From Lutibacter sp. (GTDB lineage Bacteria > Bacteroidota > Bacteroidia > Flavobacteriales > Flavobacteriaceae), in contig NZ_WTAR01000013.1 in assembly GCF_013139515.1 (NCBI RefSeq), forward strand, positions 1-64,000: a DNA stretch of 64,000 nucleotides, written 5' to 3'. Positions within the stretch are counted from its first letter, which is position 1. Each line of letters starts with the position of its first letter. Under the pieces are notes generated by a model, which had not been told where the DNA came from, did not search any database, and was given only the letters and a program-made list of their open reading frames with translations. Below are positions 20,077 to 29,848 of this stretch, piece by piece. The position numbers and the translations under genes are program-made.

Positions 20077-20850
20077 ATGGCTAAAAGCAAAGAAGTTACT
20101 GTTGAAGAAAAATTAAGAGCTCTTTACGACTTACAATTAATTGATTCAAGAGCTGATGAAATTAAAAATGTAAGAGGTGAACTACCTTTAGAAATAGAAG
20201 ATTTAGAAGATGAAATTGTAGGTTTAAACAAAAGGCTTTCAAATTTAAATGAAGATGTAACTAACTTAAAAAGTGAAATTACTGCTAAAAAAATTGTAAT
20301 TGATGATTCTAAAGAATTATCAAAAAAATATACTGAGCAACAAAAAAATGTTCGTAATAATAGAGAATTCAATTCAATAGCCAAAGAAATTGAATATCAA
20401 GAACTTGAAATTGAATTAGCTGAAAAAAGAATTAAAGAATACAAAGTTAAAATTGAACAAAAAAATATTGTAGTTGAAACTACAAAAGAGAATATTGCAA
20501 AACAAGATGATTTACTAAAACATAAATCAGATGAATTAAGCGATATTATGGGTGATACTATTAAGGAAGAAGCTTTATTACTTAAAATGTCTAAAGAATA
20601 TAGCGAATTAATTGATGATCATTTATTAAAAGCTTACAATAGAATTAGATCTTCTGTGAAAAATGGTTTAGCTGTTGTTTCAATTGACAGAGGAGCTTCT
20701 GGAGGTTCTTTCTTTACTATTCCACCACAAAGACAAGTTGAAATTGCTGGTCGTAAAAAAGTTATTATTGATGAACACAGTGGTAGAATTTTAGTTGATG
20801 GTGCTTTAGCTGAAGAAGAAAAAGAAAAACTAGACAAATTATTAAGTTAG
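20077..20850 (+). CDS. zf-RING_7/C4-type coiled-coil protein
   Basis: Coiled-coil followed by RSSVKNGLAVVSIDRGASGGSFFTIPPQRQVEIAGRKKVIIDEHSGRILV; start set at MAKSKEVTVEEK. Confidence 0.85.
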   Translation: MAKSKEVTVEEKLRALYDLQLIDSRADEIKNVRGELPLEIEDLEDEIVGLNKRLSNLNEDVTNLKSEITAKKIVIDDSKELSKKYTEQQKNVRNNREFNSIAKEIEYQELEIELAEKRIKEYKVKIEQKNIVVETTKENIAKQDDLLKHKSDELSDIMGDTIKEEALLLKMSKEYSELIDDHLLKAYNRIRSSVKNGLAVVSIDRGASGGSFFTIPPQRQVEIAGRKKVIIDEHSGRILVDGALAEEEKEKLDKLLS

Positions 20851-20871
20851 CAATAACTATAATCTATAAAT

Positions 20872-20903
20872 AAAAAAGGCTTCCTAAATGGAAGCCTTTT
20901 TAT
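20872..20903. terminator. intrinsic terminator between convergent genes
   Basis: aaaaaaggcttcc-taaat-ggaagccttttta hairpin. Confidence 0.85.
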
Positions 20904-21742
20904 TTTTTGGTAGCTCGCATTGAGTACAATAATGGAAACATTCGTTGATTTTCTTTTAACACAAACATTCCATCTTCAGTTTTTTCCATTTCAGGAAAAC
21001 TATTATACGGTGATTTTTCAAATTCATGAAGAAATTCAATTTGTAAACCTGCAGAAGTTAGCGCTGAAACAACTTCGCCTAAACCGTGATTCCAACCATA
21101 TTCTTTACTAACAATATCAGCATCGTTATTCGTATACGTTCCTTTATATTCTTCGTAAATAGCCTCGCTTTGTAAATATGGATAAGTTAACTTTGGTGGT
21201 GTTTGTAAAAAATCAAACATCCAAACAATTGGATGAAATTCAATTAAGTAAAAAAAGCCACCTTTTTTAAGTTTACTAGCTATAATTTCTCCCCAAGTTT
21301 TTAAATCTGGCAGCCAGCCTATAACGCCATAAGATGCGAAAACAATATCAAATTGTTCTTTTACATTTTTTGGCACATCATATAAATTAGACTCAATAAA
21401 AATAGCTTCAAGCCCTAATTTATTATTCAATAATTTTGCTTGTTTTATGCCTTCGCTAGATAAATCTATTCCGGTACATTTAGCTCCTAATCTTGCTAAA
21501 CTTAAAGTATCTTGACCAAAATGACATTGCAAATGCAATAATGATTTTCCGTTTATATCACCTAATTCTTCTAGTTCGTATTTGTTTAATGAAGTTTTAC
21601 CTTTCATAAAACCATCAACATTATAAAATTCAGATTTAGCATGAATAGCGACTTTTTTATCCCAAGTTTCTTTATTCACTTCAAAATAAGATGCATACTT
21701 TTTATTCATAATTCTATTATTAATTTCATAAAAATAGTGCAA
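20900..21742 (-). CDS. class I SAM-dependent methyltransferase
   Basis: GKSLLHLQCHFGQDTLSLARLGAKCTGIDLSSEGIKQA. Confidence 0.9.
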   Translation of the reverse strand: MHYFYEINNRIMNKKYASYFEVNKETWDKKVAIHAKSEFYNVDGFMKGKTSLNKYELEELGDINGKSLLHLQCHFGQDTLSLARLGAKCTGIDLSSEGIKQAKLLNNKLGLEAIFIESNLYDVPKNVKEQFDIVFASYGVIGWLPDLKTWGEIIASKLKKGGFFYLIEFHPIVWMFDFLQTPPKLTYPYLQSEAIYEEYKGTYTNNDADIVSKEYGWNHGLGEVVSALTSAGLQIEFLHEFEKSPYNSFPEMEKTEDGMFVLKENQRMFPLLYSMRATKK

Positions 21743-22565
21743 TTAAAACAAACCAAAAAATTGGAATTGCTTCCACCCAAAAACTAGTATAATAACGAGT
21801 TCTTTTAGGTGTTGAAAAACCTAAAAACAACGCTGTTATAAAAACAATAACTATTGATATAACTATTTTTGAATTAAAATAATTACGTTGTATAACTTCA
21901 AGAATCACAAAAAGAAGCAACAACACATAACCAACTATTTTAGATTTATTCACACCCAATTCTTGTGGTAAAGTTTTTAATGTTTTTGGATCAACAGTTA
22001 CATCTCTAATATCAAAAGGTAGTGTTATGGCTATGAGTATAAATAAACGTTGAACAAATTCAATATACACATTTGAAGTAAATGAATAACCAAATTCAAA
22101 CAACGGGAAAAATACTGTAACACCAGCCCAAGAAACGGCAATACTAAAAATTTTTATTGAAGGAAAATTTCGAAAAGAAAATTCAAGTTTCTCTTTTTTT
22201 AAAATTGGCACAACATAAAAAAAAGTTACAAAAGCAAAAGGAAGAAGAATTACAATTGCTTTTAAATTAAAACTGCTAAAAAATATAATGTACGCTAAAA
22301 AAGTACTTGATAAGATAGAAACTAACAACAACCCACTTTTGTGCACAAAAAACCACTGTTTAAACCAATTTAATCTATTTGTTTTAATTTCAAAAAAACG
22401 AATAAAATTATATGAAATTAAAACAGAAAAGGCGACAAAAAAAGGTGTTAAATTAGATTGAATTCCAAATTTTAGCAAGGTTATTTTTGTTAAACAAAAC
22501 CCTGATAATGCTACATGAATATTACTAAAAATATAAAAGTCTAGTATTTTTCTTAAAAATTGCAT
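21726..22565 (-). CDS. UbiA-like polytopic membrane protein
   Basis: 279 aa, multiple TM helices, DIRDVTVDPKTLKTLPQELGVNKSK motif resembling UbiA family second Asp-rich region. Confidence 0.6.
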   Translation of the reverse strand: MQFLRKILDFYIFSNIHVALSGFCLTKITLLKFGIQSNLTPFFVAFSVLISYNFIRFFEIKTNRLNWFKQWFFVHKSGLLLVSILSSTFLAYIIFFSSFNLKAIVILLPFAFVTFFYVVPILKKEKLEFSFRNFPSIKIFSIAVSWAGVTVFFPLFEFGYSFTSNVYIEFVQRLFILIAITLPFDIRDVTVDPKTLKTLPQELGVNKSKIVGYVLLLLFVILEVIQRNYFNSKIVISIVIVFITALFLGFSTPKRTRYYTSFWVEAIPIFWFVLIALFL

Positions 22566-22703
22566 TTCACAAATGTAAGTATTTGTTAAGTTACTTTATT
22601 TTTGGTTAACAAAATATTAGTATTCAGTAATAAAAAGAACATTTAAATTCCTGAAATTTAAGTAATTTTGGGAACGTTTAAATTTTATATACAAAACACA
22701 TCA

Positions 22704-25553
22704 ATGAAAACAGATTCATTCGTTTTAAGACATATTGGTCCAAGTGAAAATGAAGTTAAAGAAATGGTAAAAACTATTGGAGTTTCATCTGTAGATGAGC
22801 TTATAAATAAAACCATCCCTTCAGATATACGATTAAAAAACAACCTAAATTTACCAAAAGCATTGAGTGAGTTTGAATATATGACTCATATCCAAGAGCT
22901 TGCCACAAAAAATAAATTATTTAAAAATTATATTGGTTTAGGATACCATCCAACAATACTTCCAGGTGTAATTCAACGAAATATTCTTGAAAACCCAGGT
23001 TGGTACACAGCTTACACACCTTACCAAGCTGAAATTGCTCAAGGCCGTTTAGAAGCCTTGTTGAATTACCAAACTATGGTAACTGAACTTACCGGAATGG
23101 AATTATCAAATGCTTCATTATTAGATGAAGGAACTGCTGCTGCTGAAGCAATGATTATGTTATTTAATTCAAGATCACGTAATCAAAAGAAAATAAATGC
23201 TTCTCAGTTTTTTGTTTCAAATGAAGTTTTACCACAAACCATTGATATTTTAAAAACACGTGCTACTCCTCTAAAAATTGAATTGATTTTTGGAAATCAT
23301 GAAACTTTTGAATTTTCAGAAAATATTTATGGTGCGCTCATTCAATATCCAGCAAAAAATGGTGAGGTTTACAATTATAAAACATTTGTTGAAAAAGCAA
23401 AATCTGTTGATGCAAAAATTGCAGTAGCAGCTGATTTACTAAGCCTTTCTATATTAACTCCCCCTGGAGAATGGGGCGCTGACGTTGTGGTTGGAACCAC
23501 ACAAAGATTTGGAATTCCTATGGGTTATGGAGGACCACACGCAGGTTATTTTGCTACTAAAGAAGTTTACAAACGCTCACTTCCCGGAAGAATTATTGGT
23601 GTTACGCAAGATAAAGATGGAAACCGTGCTTTACGTATGGCTTTACAAACTCGTGAACAACATATTAAACGTGAAAAAGCAACTTCAAATATTTGTACAG
23701 CACAAGTTTTATTAGCCGTTATGGCTGGTATGTATGCTGTATATCACGGCCAAAAAGGATTGATTTATATTGCGCATAAAATTCAAAATTTAACAGCTAC
23801 TTTAAACAACGGTTTATTTCAATTAAATTTAAAACAACAAAATACTACATTTTTTGACACTCTAATTGTTGAAGTTAATAACATTTCTAAAGTTAAAGAA
23901 ATTGCTGAAAATAATCACATTAATTTTTTCTACCCAAACAAAAATTTAGTCGCTATTTCACTAAATGAAACGACTAGTTTAAATGATGTGAATGAAATTC
24001 TTTCAATTTTAGCAAAAGCTGAAGGAAAAGAAACCATTGCTACCTCTTCAATTGAAGAATATAAAATAACTGAAGATTTAAAACGAACTTCTCCATTTAT
24101 GACCAATGAAGTTTTTGAAAATTACCATTCAGAAACTGAAATGATGCGTTATATTAAAAAATTAGAACGAAAAGATTTATCGTTAAACCATTCTATGATT
24201 TCTTTAGGTTCGTGTACTATGAAGCTGAATGCAGCCACGGAAATGCTACCACTAAGTTGGCCAAACTGGGCAAATTTACACCCTTTTATTCCAATTGAAC
24301 AAGCTGAAGGTTACCAAGAAATTTTTAAAGACCTAGAAGCTTCATTAAATGAAATTACAGGTTTTTACGCAACTTCATTACAACCAAACTCAGGAGCATC
24401 TGGAGAATATGCTGGATTATTAGTTATTAAGGCATATCACGAATCCCAAGGCAACGGTCATAAAAACATTTGTTTAATACCTTCTTCAGCTCACGGTACA
24501 AACCCTGCTTCAGCAGTTATGGCCGGAATGAAAGTAATTGTTACAAAATCTACCGAGGCTGGTAATATTGATGTTGATGATTTACGAGAAAAATCTGAAT
24601 TACATAAAGATAATTTAGCCGCATTAATGGTTACATACCCATCTACACACGGTGTTTTTGAGAGTACAATAAAAGAAATTACTGAAATAATTCACGAACG
24701 TGGCGGACAAGTTTATATGGATGGTGCAAATATGAACGCGCAAGTTGGTTTAACAAACCCAGCTACAATTGGCGCAGATGTTTGTCACCTAAATTTACAT
24801 AAAACATTTGCAATTCCACACGGTGGTGGAGGCCCTGGAGTTGGTCCAATTTGTGTTACCAAACATTTAGCACCGTTTTTACCTTCAAACCCAATAATTC
24901 CAACTGGTGGAGAAACTCCTATAAGTGCAGTTTCATCTGCTCCTTGGGGATCAGCTTTAGTATTATTAATATCGTATAGTTACATTAAAATGCTTGGCAC
25001 AAACGGATTAAAGTTAGCAACTATAAATGCTATTTTAAACGCAAATTATATAAAAGCACGTTTAGAAAAACATTATAAAATTTTATATGCAGGTGAAAAT
25101 GGTTTTGCGGCTCACGAAATGATTGTTGATTTTAGAGAATTTAAAGTTAAAGGTATTGAAGTAACTGACATTGCTAAAAGACTAATGGATTACGGTTACC
25201 ACGCTCCTACTGTTTCATTTCCTGTTGCAGGAACTTTAATGATTGAACCTACTGAAAGTGAATACAAAGTTGAATTAGATCGTTTTTGTGATGCGTTAAT
25301 TAGCATTAAAGGAGAAATTGATGCTATGGAAAGTGGAGACACCTATTCGGCTTTAAAAAACTCTCCACATACTGAAGAAATGTTAACAGCTAATGAATGG
25401 GATTATCCATACACTCGTCAAGAAGCTGCCTTTCCATTACCTTATTTAAAAGAAAATAAATTCTGGCCATCAGTAAGAAGGGTTGATGACGCATACGGAG
25501 ATAGAAATTTAATGTGCTCATGTAACCCAATTGAAGATTATATAGAAGAATAG
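22704..25553 (+). CDS. gcvP: aminomethyl-transferring glycine dehydrogenase (P protein)
   Basis: Full length; FVLRHIGPSENEVKEM, GYHPTILPGVIQRNILENPGWYTAYTPYQAEIAQGRLE, HLNLHKTFAIPHGGGGPGVGPI. Confidence 0.97.
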   Translation: MKTDSFVLRHIGPSENEVKEMVKTIGVSSVDELINKTIPSDIRLKNNLNLPKALSEFEYMTHIQELATKNKLFKNYIGLGYHPTILPGVIQRNILENPGWYTAYTPYQAEIAQGRLEALLNYQTMVTELTGMELSNASLLDEGTAAAEAMIMLFNSRSRNQKKINASQFFVSNEVLPQTIDILKTRATPLKIELIFGNHETFEFSENIYGALIQYPAKNGEVYNYKTFVEKAKSVDAKIAVAADLLSLSILTPPGEWGADVVVGTTQRFGIPMGYGGPHAGYFATKEVYKRSLPGRIIGVTQDKDGNRALRMALQTREQHIKREKATSNICTAQVLLAVMAGMYAVYHGQKGLIYIAHKIQNLTATLNNGLFQLNLKQQNTTFFDTLIVEVNNISKVKEIAENNHINFFYPNKNLVAISLNETTSLNDVNEILSILAKAEGKETIATSSIEEYKITEDLKRTSPFMTNEVFENYHSETEMMRYIKKLERKDLSLNHSMISLGSCTMKLNAATEMLPLSWPNWANLHPFIPIEQAEGYQEIFKDLEASLNEITGFYATSLQPNSGASGEYAGLLVIKAYHESQGNGHKNICLIPSSAHGTNPASAVMAGMKVIVTKSTEAGNIDVDDLREKSELHKDNLAALMVTYPSTHGVFESTIKEITEIIHERGGQVYMDGANMNAQVGLTNPATIGADVCHLNLHKTFAIPHGGGGPGVGPICVTKHLAPFLPSNPIIPTGGETPISAVSSAPWGSALVLLISYSYIKMLGTNGLKLATINAILNANYIKARLEKHYKILYAGENGFAAHEMIVDFREFKVKGIEVTDIAKRLMDYGYHAPTVSFPVAGTLMIEPTESEYKVELDRFCDALISIKGEIDAMESGDTYSALKNSPHTEEMLTANEWDYPYTRQEAAFPLPYLKENKFWPSVRRVDDAYGDRNLMCSCNPIEDYIEE

Positions 25554-25580
25554 ATATTCTTAATTACATACTATTAAATT

Positions 25581-25612
25581 AAAAAGTCTCGAGTTTCCTC
25601 GAGACTTTTCTT
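25581..25612 (+). terminator. intrinsic terminator after gcvP
   Basis: aaaaagtctcgag-tttc-ctcgagacttttc hairpin. Confidence 0.85.
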
Positions 25613-25621
25613 TTCCAATTA

Positions 25622-25795
25622 AGCAATTACATAAAAGTAATAATATTGTCGTCCCCACAACGGTAGTATATTATTTTTTATCTTTTACAAATACTATAAT
25701 TAGAAAACTAGCAGTTACAATAAATTAAAGAAATCGTCGTCCCCACAACTGTAGTATCTATCTTTAATCTCAATAATTATAACTGAAAGATTTTC
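25622..25795. repeat. two-copy diverged tandem repeat (~88-bp period) with conserved core GTCGTCCCCACAACNGTAGTAT
   Basis: Core copies 25648-25669 and 25736-25757; flanks (agcaRttaca...; tagtatNt) also align at the same 88-bp offset. Confidence 0.7.
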
Positions 25796-26028
25796 AAAAA
25801 ATTACTTTATTTGTTTAATTTTTATTTAAATAAATACTTATAAAATATATCGCCTAATAATAGACATCTCATAATTTTATTTTAATAAACCTTTAAAGTT
25901 ATTAATATTTTTTCAATTAATTGCAAATTTACGAAAACATTGTAGTAAAAAAAATAGCTGTTTAGTAACATACTAAAATCCAAAATAGTATTTTTGCAAT
26001 TCGACTTAATTAAAATAGTTTTTATCAA

Positions 26029-27021
26029 ATGAAAAAAATAACCAAAGGAACTTATATCAATTGGTATAAAGACATGCTTTTTTGGAGAAAATTTGAAGAC
26101 AAATTAGCTGCATTATATATTCAGCAAAAAGTTAGAGGTTTTCTACATTTATATAATGGACAAGAAGCTGTACTAGCAGGCGCTTTACATGCAATGAAAG
26201 AAAATGATAAAATGATTACTGCTTACCGTAATCACGTACAACCAATTGGTTTAGGCGTAGATCCTAAAAGAATTATGGCTGAATTATTAGGAAAAGATAC
26301 TGGTACTTCACACGGTATGGGAGGATCAATGCATATTTTTTCTCCTGAACATAATTTTTATGGAGGTCATGGAATTGTAGGTGGTCAAATACCTTTAGGT
26401 GCTGGCTTAGCATTTGCTGATAAATATTTTGAAAGAGATGGTGTAACACTAACCTATTTTGGTGATGGAGCTGCTCGTCAAGGATCATTACACGAAACTT
26501 TTAATATGGCTATCAACTGGAAATTACCAGTAGTATTTATTTGTGAAAATAATGGCTATGCTATGGGAACTTCAGTTAGCAGAACTTCAAACCATGAAGA
26601 TATTTGGAAATTAGGTTTAGGGTATGAAATGCCTTGTGGACCTGTTGACGGTATGAACCCTGTTAAAGTTGCCGAAGCTATGAACGAAGCTATTGAAAGA
26701 GCCAGAAGAGGTGACGGGCCAACTTTATTAGATATTAAAACATATCGTTATAGAGGACATTCAATGAGTGATGCTCAAAAGTACAGAACGAAAGATGAAG
26801 TTGATGAGTACCGTAAAATTGATCCAATTACACAAGTTTTAGATGTAATTAAAGAGAAAAAATACGCATCGGATAAACAAATCAAAGAGTGGGATAAAGA
26901 AGTAAAAGACAAAGTTGAAGAATGTCAAAAATTTGCGGAAGAATCTCCATTCCCAGACAAACAACTTTTATACGATATGGTATACGAACAAGAAGACTAT
27001 CCTTTTTTAAAACATAAATAA
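26029..27021 (+). CDS. pdhA: pyruvate dehydrogenase E1 component alpha subunit
   Basis: GQEAVLAGALHAM, TAYRNHVQPIGLG, GGSMHIFSPEHNFYGGHGIVGGQIPLGAGLAFA, FGDGAARQGSLHETFNMA. Confidence 0.95.
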   Translation: MKKITKGTYINWYKDMLFWRKFEDKLAALYIQQKVRGFLHLYNGQEAVLAGALHAMKENDKMITAYRNHVQPIGLGVDPKRIMAELLGKDTGTSHGMGGSMHIFSPEHNFYGGHGIVGGQIPLGAGLAFADKYFERDGVTLTYFGDGAARQGSLHETFNMAINWKLPVVFICENNGYAMGTSVSRTSNHEDIWKLGLGYEMPCGPVDGMNPVKVAEAMNEAIERARRGDGPTLLDIKTYRYRGHSMSDAQKYRTKDEVDEYRKIDPITQVLDVIKEKKYASDKQIKEWDKEVKDKVEECQKFAEESPFPDKQLLYDMVYEQEDYPFLKHK

Positions 27022-28266
27022 ATGGCTGAAATTATAACAATGCCCCGCTTAAGTGATACAATGACAGAAGGAGTTGTAGCACAGTGGTTAAAAAAAGTAG
27101 GTGATAAAATTTCTGAAGGTGATATTTTAGCTGAAATTGAAACAGATAAAGCAACCATGGAATTTGAATCTTTTAACGAAGGTACACTTTTGTACATTGG
27201 TTTAAAAGATGGTGAAGGCGCTCCTGTAGATTCACTTTTAGCAATTATTGGTGAAGAAAATGAAAATATTGATACTATTATTAAAGATTTCAAAATAAAA
27301 ACTGATGAACCAGAAAACACTTCAACTGTAGAACCTAAAACTGCAACTGTAGAACCCACAAAAAAGGCTCCAGCTGTTGCTGAAGCTTCACAGCAAGCTG
27401 CAATTGTTAATACTGGTAGAATTATAGCCTCTCCATTAGCAAAAAAAATAGCTGAAGAAAAAGGAATAAATTTGGCTACTATTTCAGGAACTGGTGAAAA
27501 CGGAAGAATTGTAAAATCTGACGTTGAGAATTTTGTACCTGTTGCTGCTTCAACAACTAGCTCTCCTTCAATTTCATTAGGCGAAGAAAGCTTTGAGGAA
27601 ACGAATAATTCTCAAATGCGTAAAACTATTGCACGAAGATTAGCAGAATCTAAATTTACAGCTCCTCATTATTATTTAATGATTGAGATTGATATGGATA
27701 ACGCTATAACTTCACGTAAAGCCATCAATGAAATTCCTGACACAAAAGTGTCTTTTAATGATATTGTTGTAAAAGCAAGTGCTATGGCATTGAAAAAACA
27801 CCCAAAAGTAAATTCACAATGGTTTGATGATAGAACACGTATCAATCACCACGTAAATATTGGTGTTGCTGTTGCTGTTGAGGATGGACTGGTTGTACCT
27901 GTTATTCCTTTCACAGATCAAAAAAGCATGACTCAAATTGGTGCTGAAGTAAAAGATATGGCTGTAAGAGCAAAATCAAAAAAATTAACTCCTGCAGAAA
28001 TGGATGGAAGCACTTTTACAGTTTCAAACCTTGGAATGTTTGGAATTTCTGAGTTTACTTCTATTATAAATCAACCAAATTCAGCTATTTTATCTGTTGG
28101 AGCAATTGTTCAAAAACCAGTTGTTAAAAATGATGAAATTGTAGTTGGAAATACTATGAAAGTAACTTTAGCTTGTGATCATAGAACTGTTGACGGAGCT
28201 ACAGGATCAGCTTTTTTACAAACTTTAAAACAATTTATTGAAAATCCGGTTACTATGTTAGCTTAA
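27022..28266 (+). CDS. pdhC: pyruvate dehydrogenase E2 (dihydrolipoamide acetyltransferase), one lipoyl domain
   Basis: Lipoyl motif EIETDKATMEFES, E3-binding domain IIASPLAKKIAEEKGINLATISGTGENGRIVKSDVE, catalytic DHRTVDGATGSAFLQTLK. Confidence 0.94.
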   Translation: MAEIITMPRLSDTMTEGVVAQWLKKVGDKISEGDILAEIETDKATMEFESFNEGTLLYIGLKDGEGAPVDSLLAIIGEENENIDTIIKDFKIKTDEPENTSTVEPKTATVEPTKKAPAVAEASQQAAIVNTGRIIASPLAKKIAEEKGINLATISGTGENGRIVKSDVENFVPVAASTTSSPSISLGEESFEETNNSQMRKTIARRLAESKFTAPHYYLMIEIDMDNAITSRKAINEIPDTKVSFNDIVVKASAMALKKHPKVNSQWFDDRTRINHHVNIGVAVAVEDGLVVPVIPFTDQKSMTQIGAEVKDMAVRAKSKKLTPAEMDGSTFTVSNLGMFGISEFTSIINQPNSAILSVGAIVQKPVVKNDEIVVGNTMKVTLACDHRTVDGATGSAFLQTLKQFIENPVTMLA

Positions 28267-28290
28267 GATTTAAATTACTTATAAATTTTA

Positions 28291-28328
28291 AAACCCAATG
28301 TTTAATCGCATTGGGTTTATTTTTTTTA
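28291..28328 (+). terminator. intrinsic terminator after pdhC
   Basis: aaacccaatg-tttaatcg-cattgggttt followed by T tract. Confidence 0.85.
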
Positions 28329-28350
28329 CAACATGAAATATTAAAGCATA

Positions 28351-28383
28351 AAAAAATCCTCAACTTTCGTTGAGGATTTTTTT
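28351..28383. terminator. terminator for rpmE2 (hairpin with A/T tracts both sides)
   Basis: aaaaaatcctcaac-tttc-gttgaggattttttt. Confidence 0.85.
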
Positions 28384-28402
28384 ATATGATAGTACTAAAT
28401 AA

Positions 28403-28654
28403 TTACTTTTTAAATTTAGCATATTTAGTTTTAAACTTATCAATACGTCCAGCAGTATCAATCATCTTAGTTTTACCAGTGTAAAAAGGATGTGAAGTTC
28501 TTGAAATCTCTAATTTTACTAAAGGGTATTCAACACCATCAACATCTAAAGTTTCTTTAGTATTTACTGTTGAACGAGTTAAAAACACATCTTCGTTAGA
28601 CATATCTTTAAATGCTACCATTCTATAATTTTCTGGGTGTATACCTTTTCTCAT
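28403..28654 (-). CDS. rpmE2: 50S ribosomal protein L31 type B
   Basis: [36 protein letters not shown]...[32 protein letters not shown]. Confidence 0.96.
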   Translation of the reverse strand: MRKGIHPENYRMVAFKDMSNEDVFLTRSTVNTKETLDVDGVEYPLVKLEISRTSHPFYTGKTKMIDTAGRIDKFKTKYAKFKK

Positions 28655-28773
28655 CGTAAACTCGTTTTAAATCTATTTTTATTTTTAAGACTGCAAATTT
28701 AACTATATTTTTGAAACTTCAAACAAATAATTTAGTTTATTTACATAAAAATTCATAAAACGCTATTTAAACC

Positions 28774-29808
28774 ATGTCTTACAAGTCATTTTTAAGTTTA
28801 TTCCTATTTATTACACTATTCTCATGTAAAAGTGAATACCAATTTGTTATAAATAGTCCTAAAAAAATACAAACAAACCAAGAATTAACAATTTCAATTT
28901 CTGAAAAAGGAAATAAACCGATTGACTCTGTTCAATTTTCAATAGGTTCAAAAAAATTAAAAAGTAATGGCAACACAGTTACATTAAAAATTAGTGATTT
29001 CACGCTAGGAAAACACTCTATTACTGCTATTGTATTTTATGAAAATAAAACTAAAAAAGTAACTCAACCAGTATACTTCATGGCTGATATTGCTCCAGAT
29101 GTTTATACGTACAAAATAATAAATACGTATCCTCATGACAAAGAGGCTTACACGCAAGGTTTAGAGTTTTATAAAGGTTTTTTATATGAAGGAACCGGAA
29201 GAAAAGGAACTTCATCTATTCGAAAAGTAGAATTAAAAACCGGTAAAGTTTTACAGCAACAAGATTTAGATGCTGCATATTTTGGTGAAGGAATTACTAT
29301 TTTCAATAATAAATTGTATCAACTTACTTGGCAAAGCGGTATTGGATTTATTTATAATTTAGAAACTTTTGAAAAAGAAAAAGAATTTAAATACACTAAA
29401 AGTCGTGAAGGTTGGGGATTGACAAATAATGGCGAAAAATTGATAAAAACTGATGGTACAGAACGCATTTGGTTTTTAAACCCCGAAACATTATTAGAAG
29501 AAAATTATATTGAAGCCTACACAAACAAGCAAAAAGTTGAAAAACTAAACGAGCTTGAATATATAAACGGAAAAATTTACGCAAATATTTGGCAAAAAAA
29601 CTCCATTCTAATTGTTGACCCAACTTCAGGTAAAGTTGAAGGAGTTGCCAATTTAAACAGTTTAAAATCTGAAATTTTAAAAGAACAAACTTTAGATGGC
29701 AGTGATGAAGTTTTAAACGGAATTGCTTTCGACAAAGAAAATAATCGCATTTTTGTAACAGGTAAACATTGGAGTAAATTGTATGAAATTGAGTTAATAA
29801 AAAAATAA
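28774..29808 (+). CDS. glutaminyl-peptide cyclotransferase (lipoprotein)
   Basis: Lipobox FITLFSCKS; PHDKEAYTQGLEFYKGFLYEGTGRKGTSSIRKV; LNELEYINGKIYANIW. Confidence 0.92.
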   Translation: MSYKSFLSLFLFITLFSCKSEYQFVINSPKKIQTNQELTISISEKGNKPIDSVQFSIGSKKLKSNGNTVTLKISDFTLGKHSITAIVFYENKTKKVTQPVYFMADIAPDVYTYKIINTYPHDKEAYTQGLEFYKGFLYEGTGRKGTSSIRKVELKTGKVLQQQDLDAAYFGEGITIFNNKLYQLTWQSGIGFIYNLETFEKEKEFKYTKSREGWGLTNNGEKLIKTDGTERIWFLNPETLLEENYIEAYTNKQKVEKLNELEYINGKIYANIWQKNSILIVDPTSGKVEGVANLNSLKSEILKEQTLDGSDEVLNGIAFDKENNRIFVTGKHWSKLYEIELIKK

Positions 29809-29848
29809 TCTTCAATAAATTATTTTTACATTTACAAAAACAACCTAA

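Noticed and set aside
18981-20850. Overlap of Nif3-like ORF and the long form of the coiled-coil ORF (19996..20850)
   Set aside because: Resolved by the internal start MAKSKEV at 20077, directly after the Nif3-like stop.
25622-25795. Possible CRISPR mini-array (GTCGTCCCCACAAC repeats)
   Set aside because: Only two copies, flanks are also homologous at the same offset, so the 'spacer' is not unique, and no cas genes are present. Treated as a diverged tandem repeat.
26029-28266. Missing E1 beta gene between pdhA and pdhC
   Set aside because: Separate location of pdhB is a known arrangement in Flavobacteriia; not evidence of loss.
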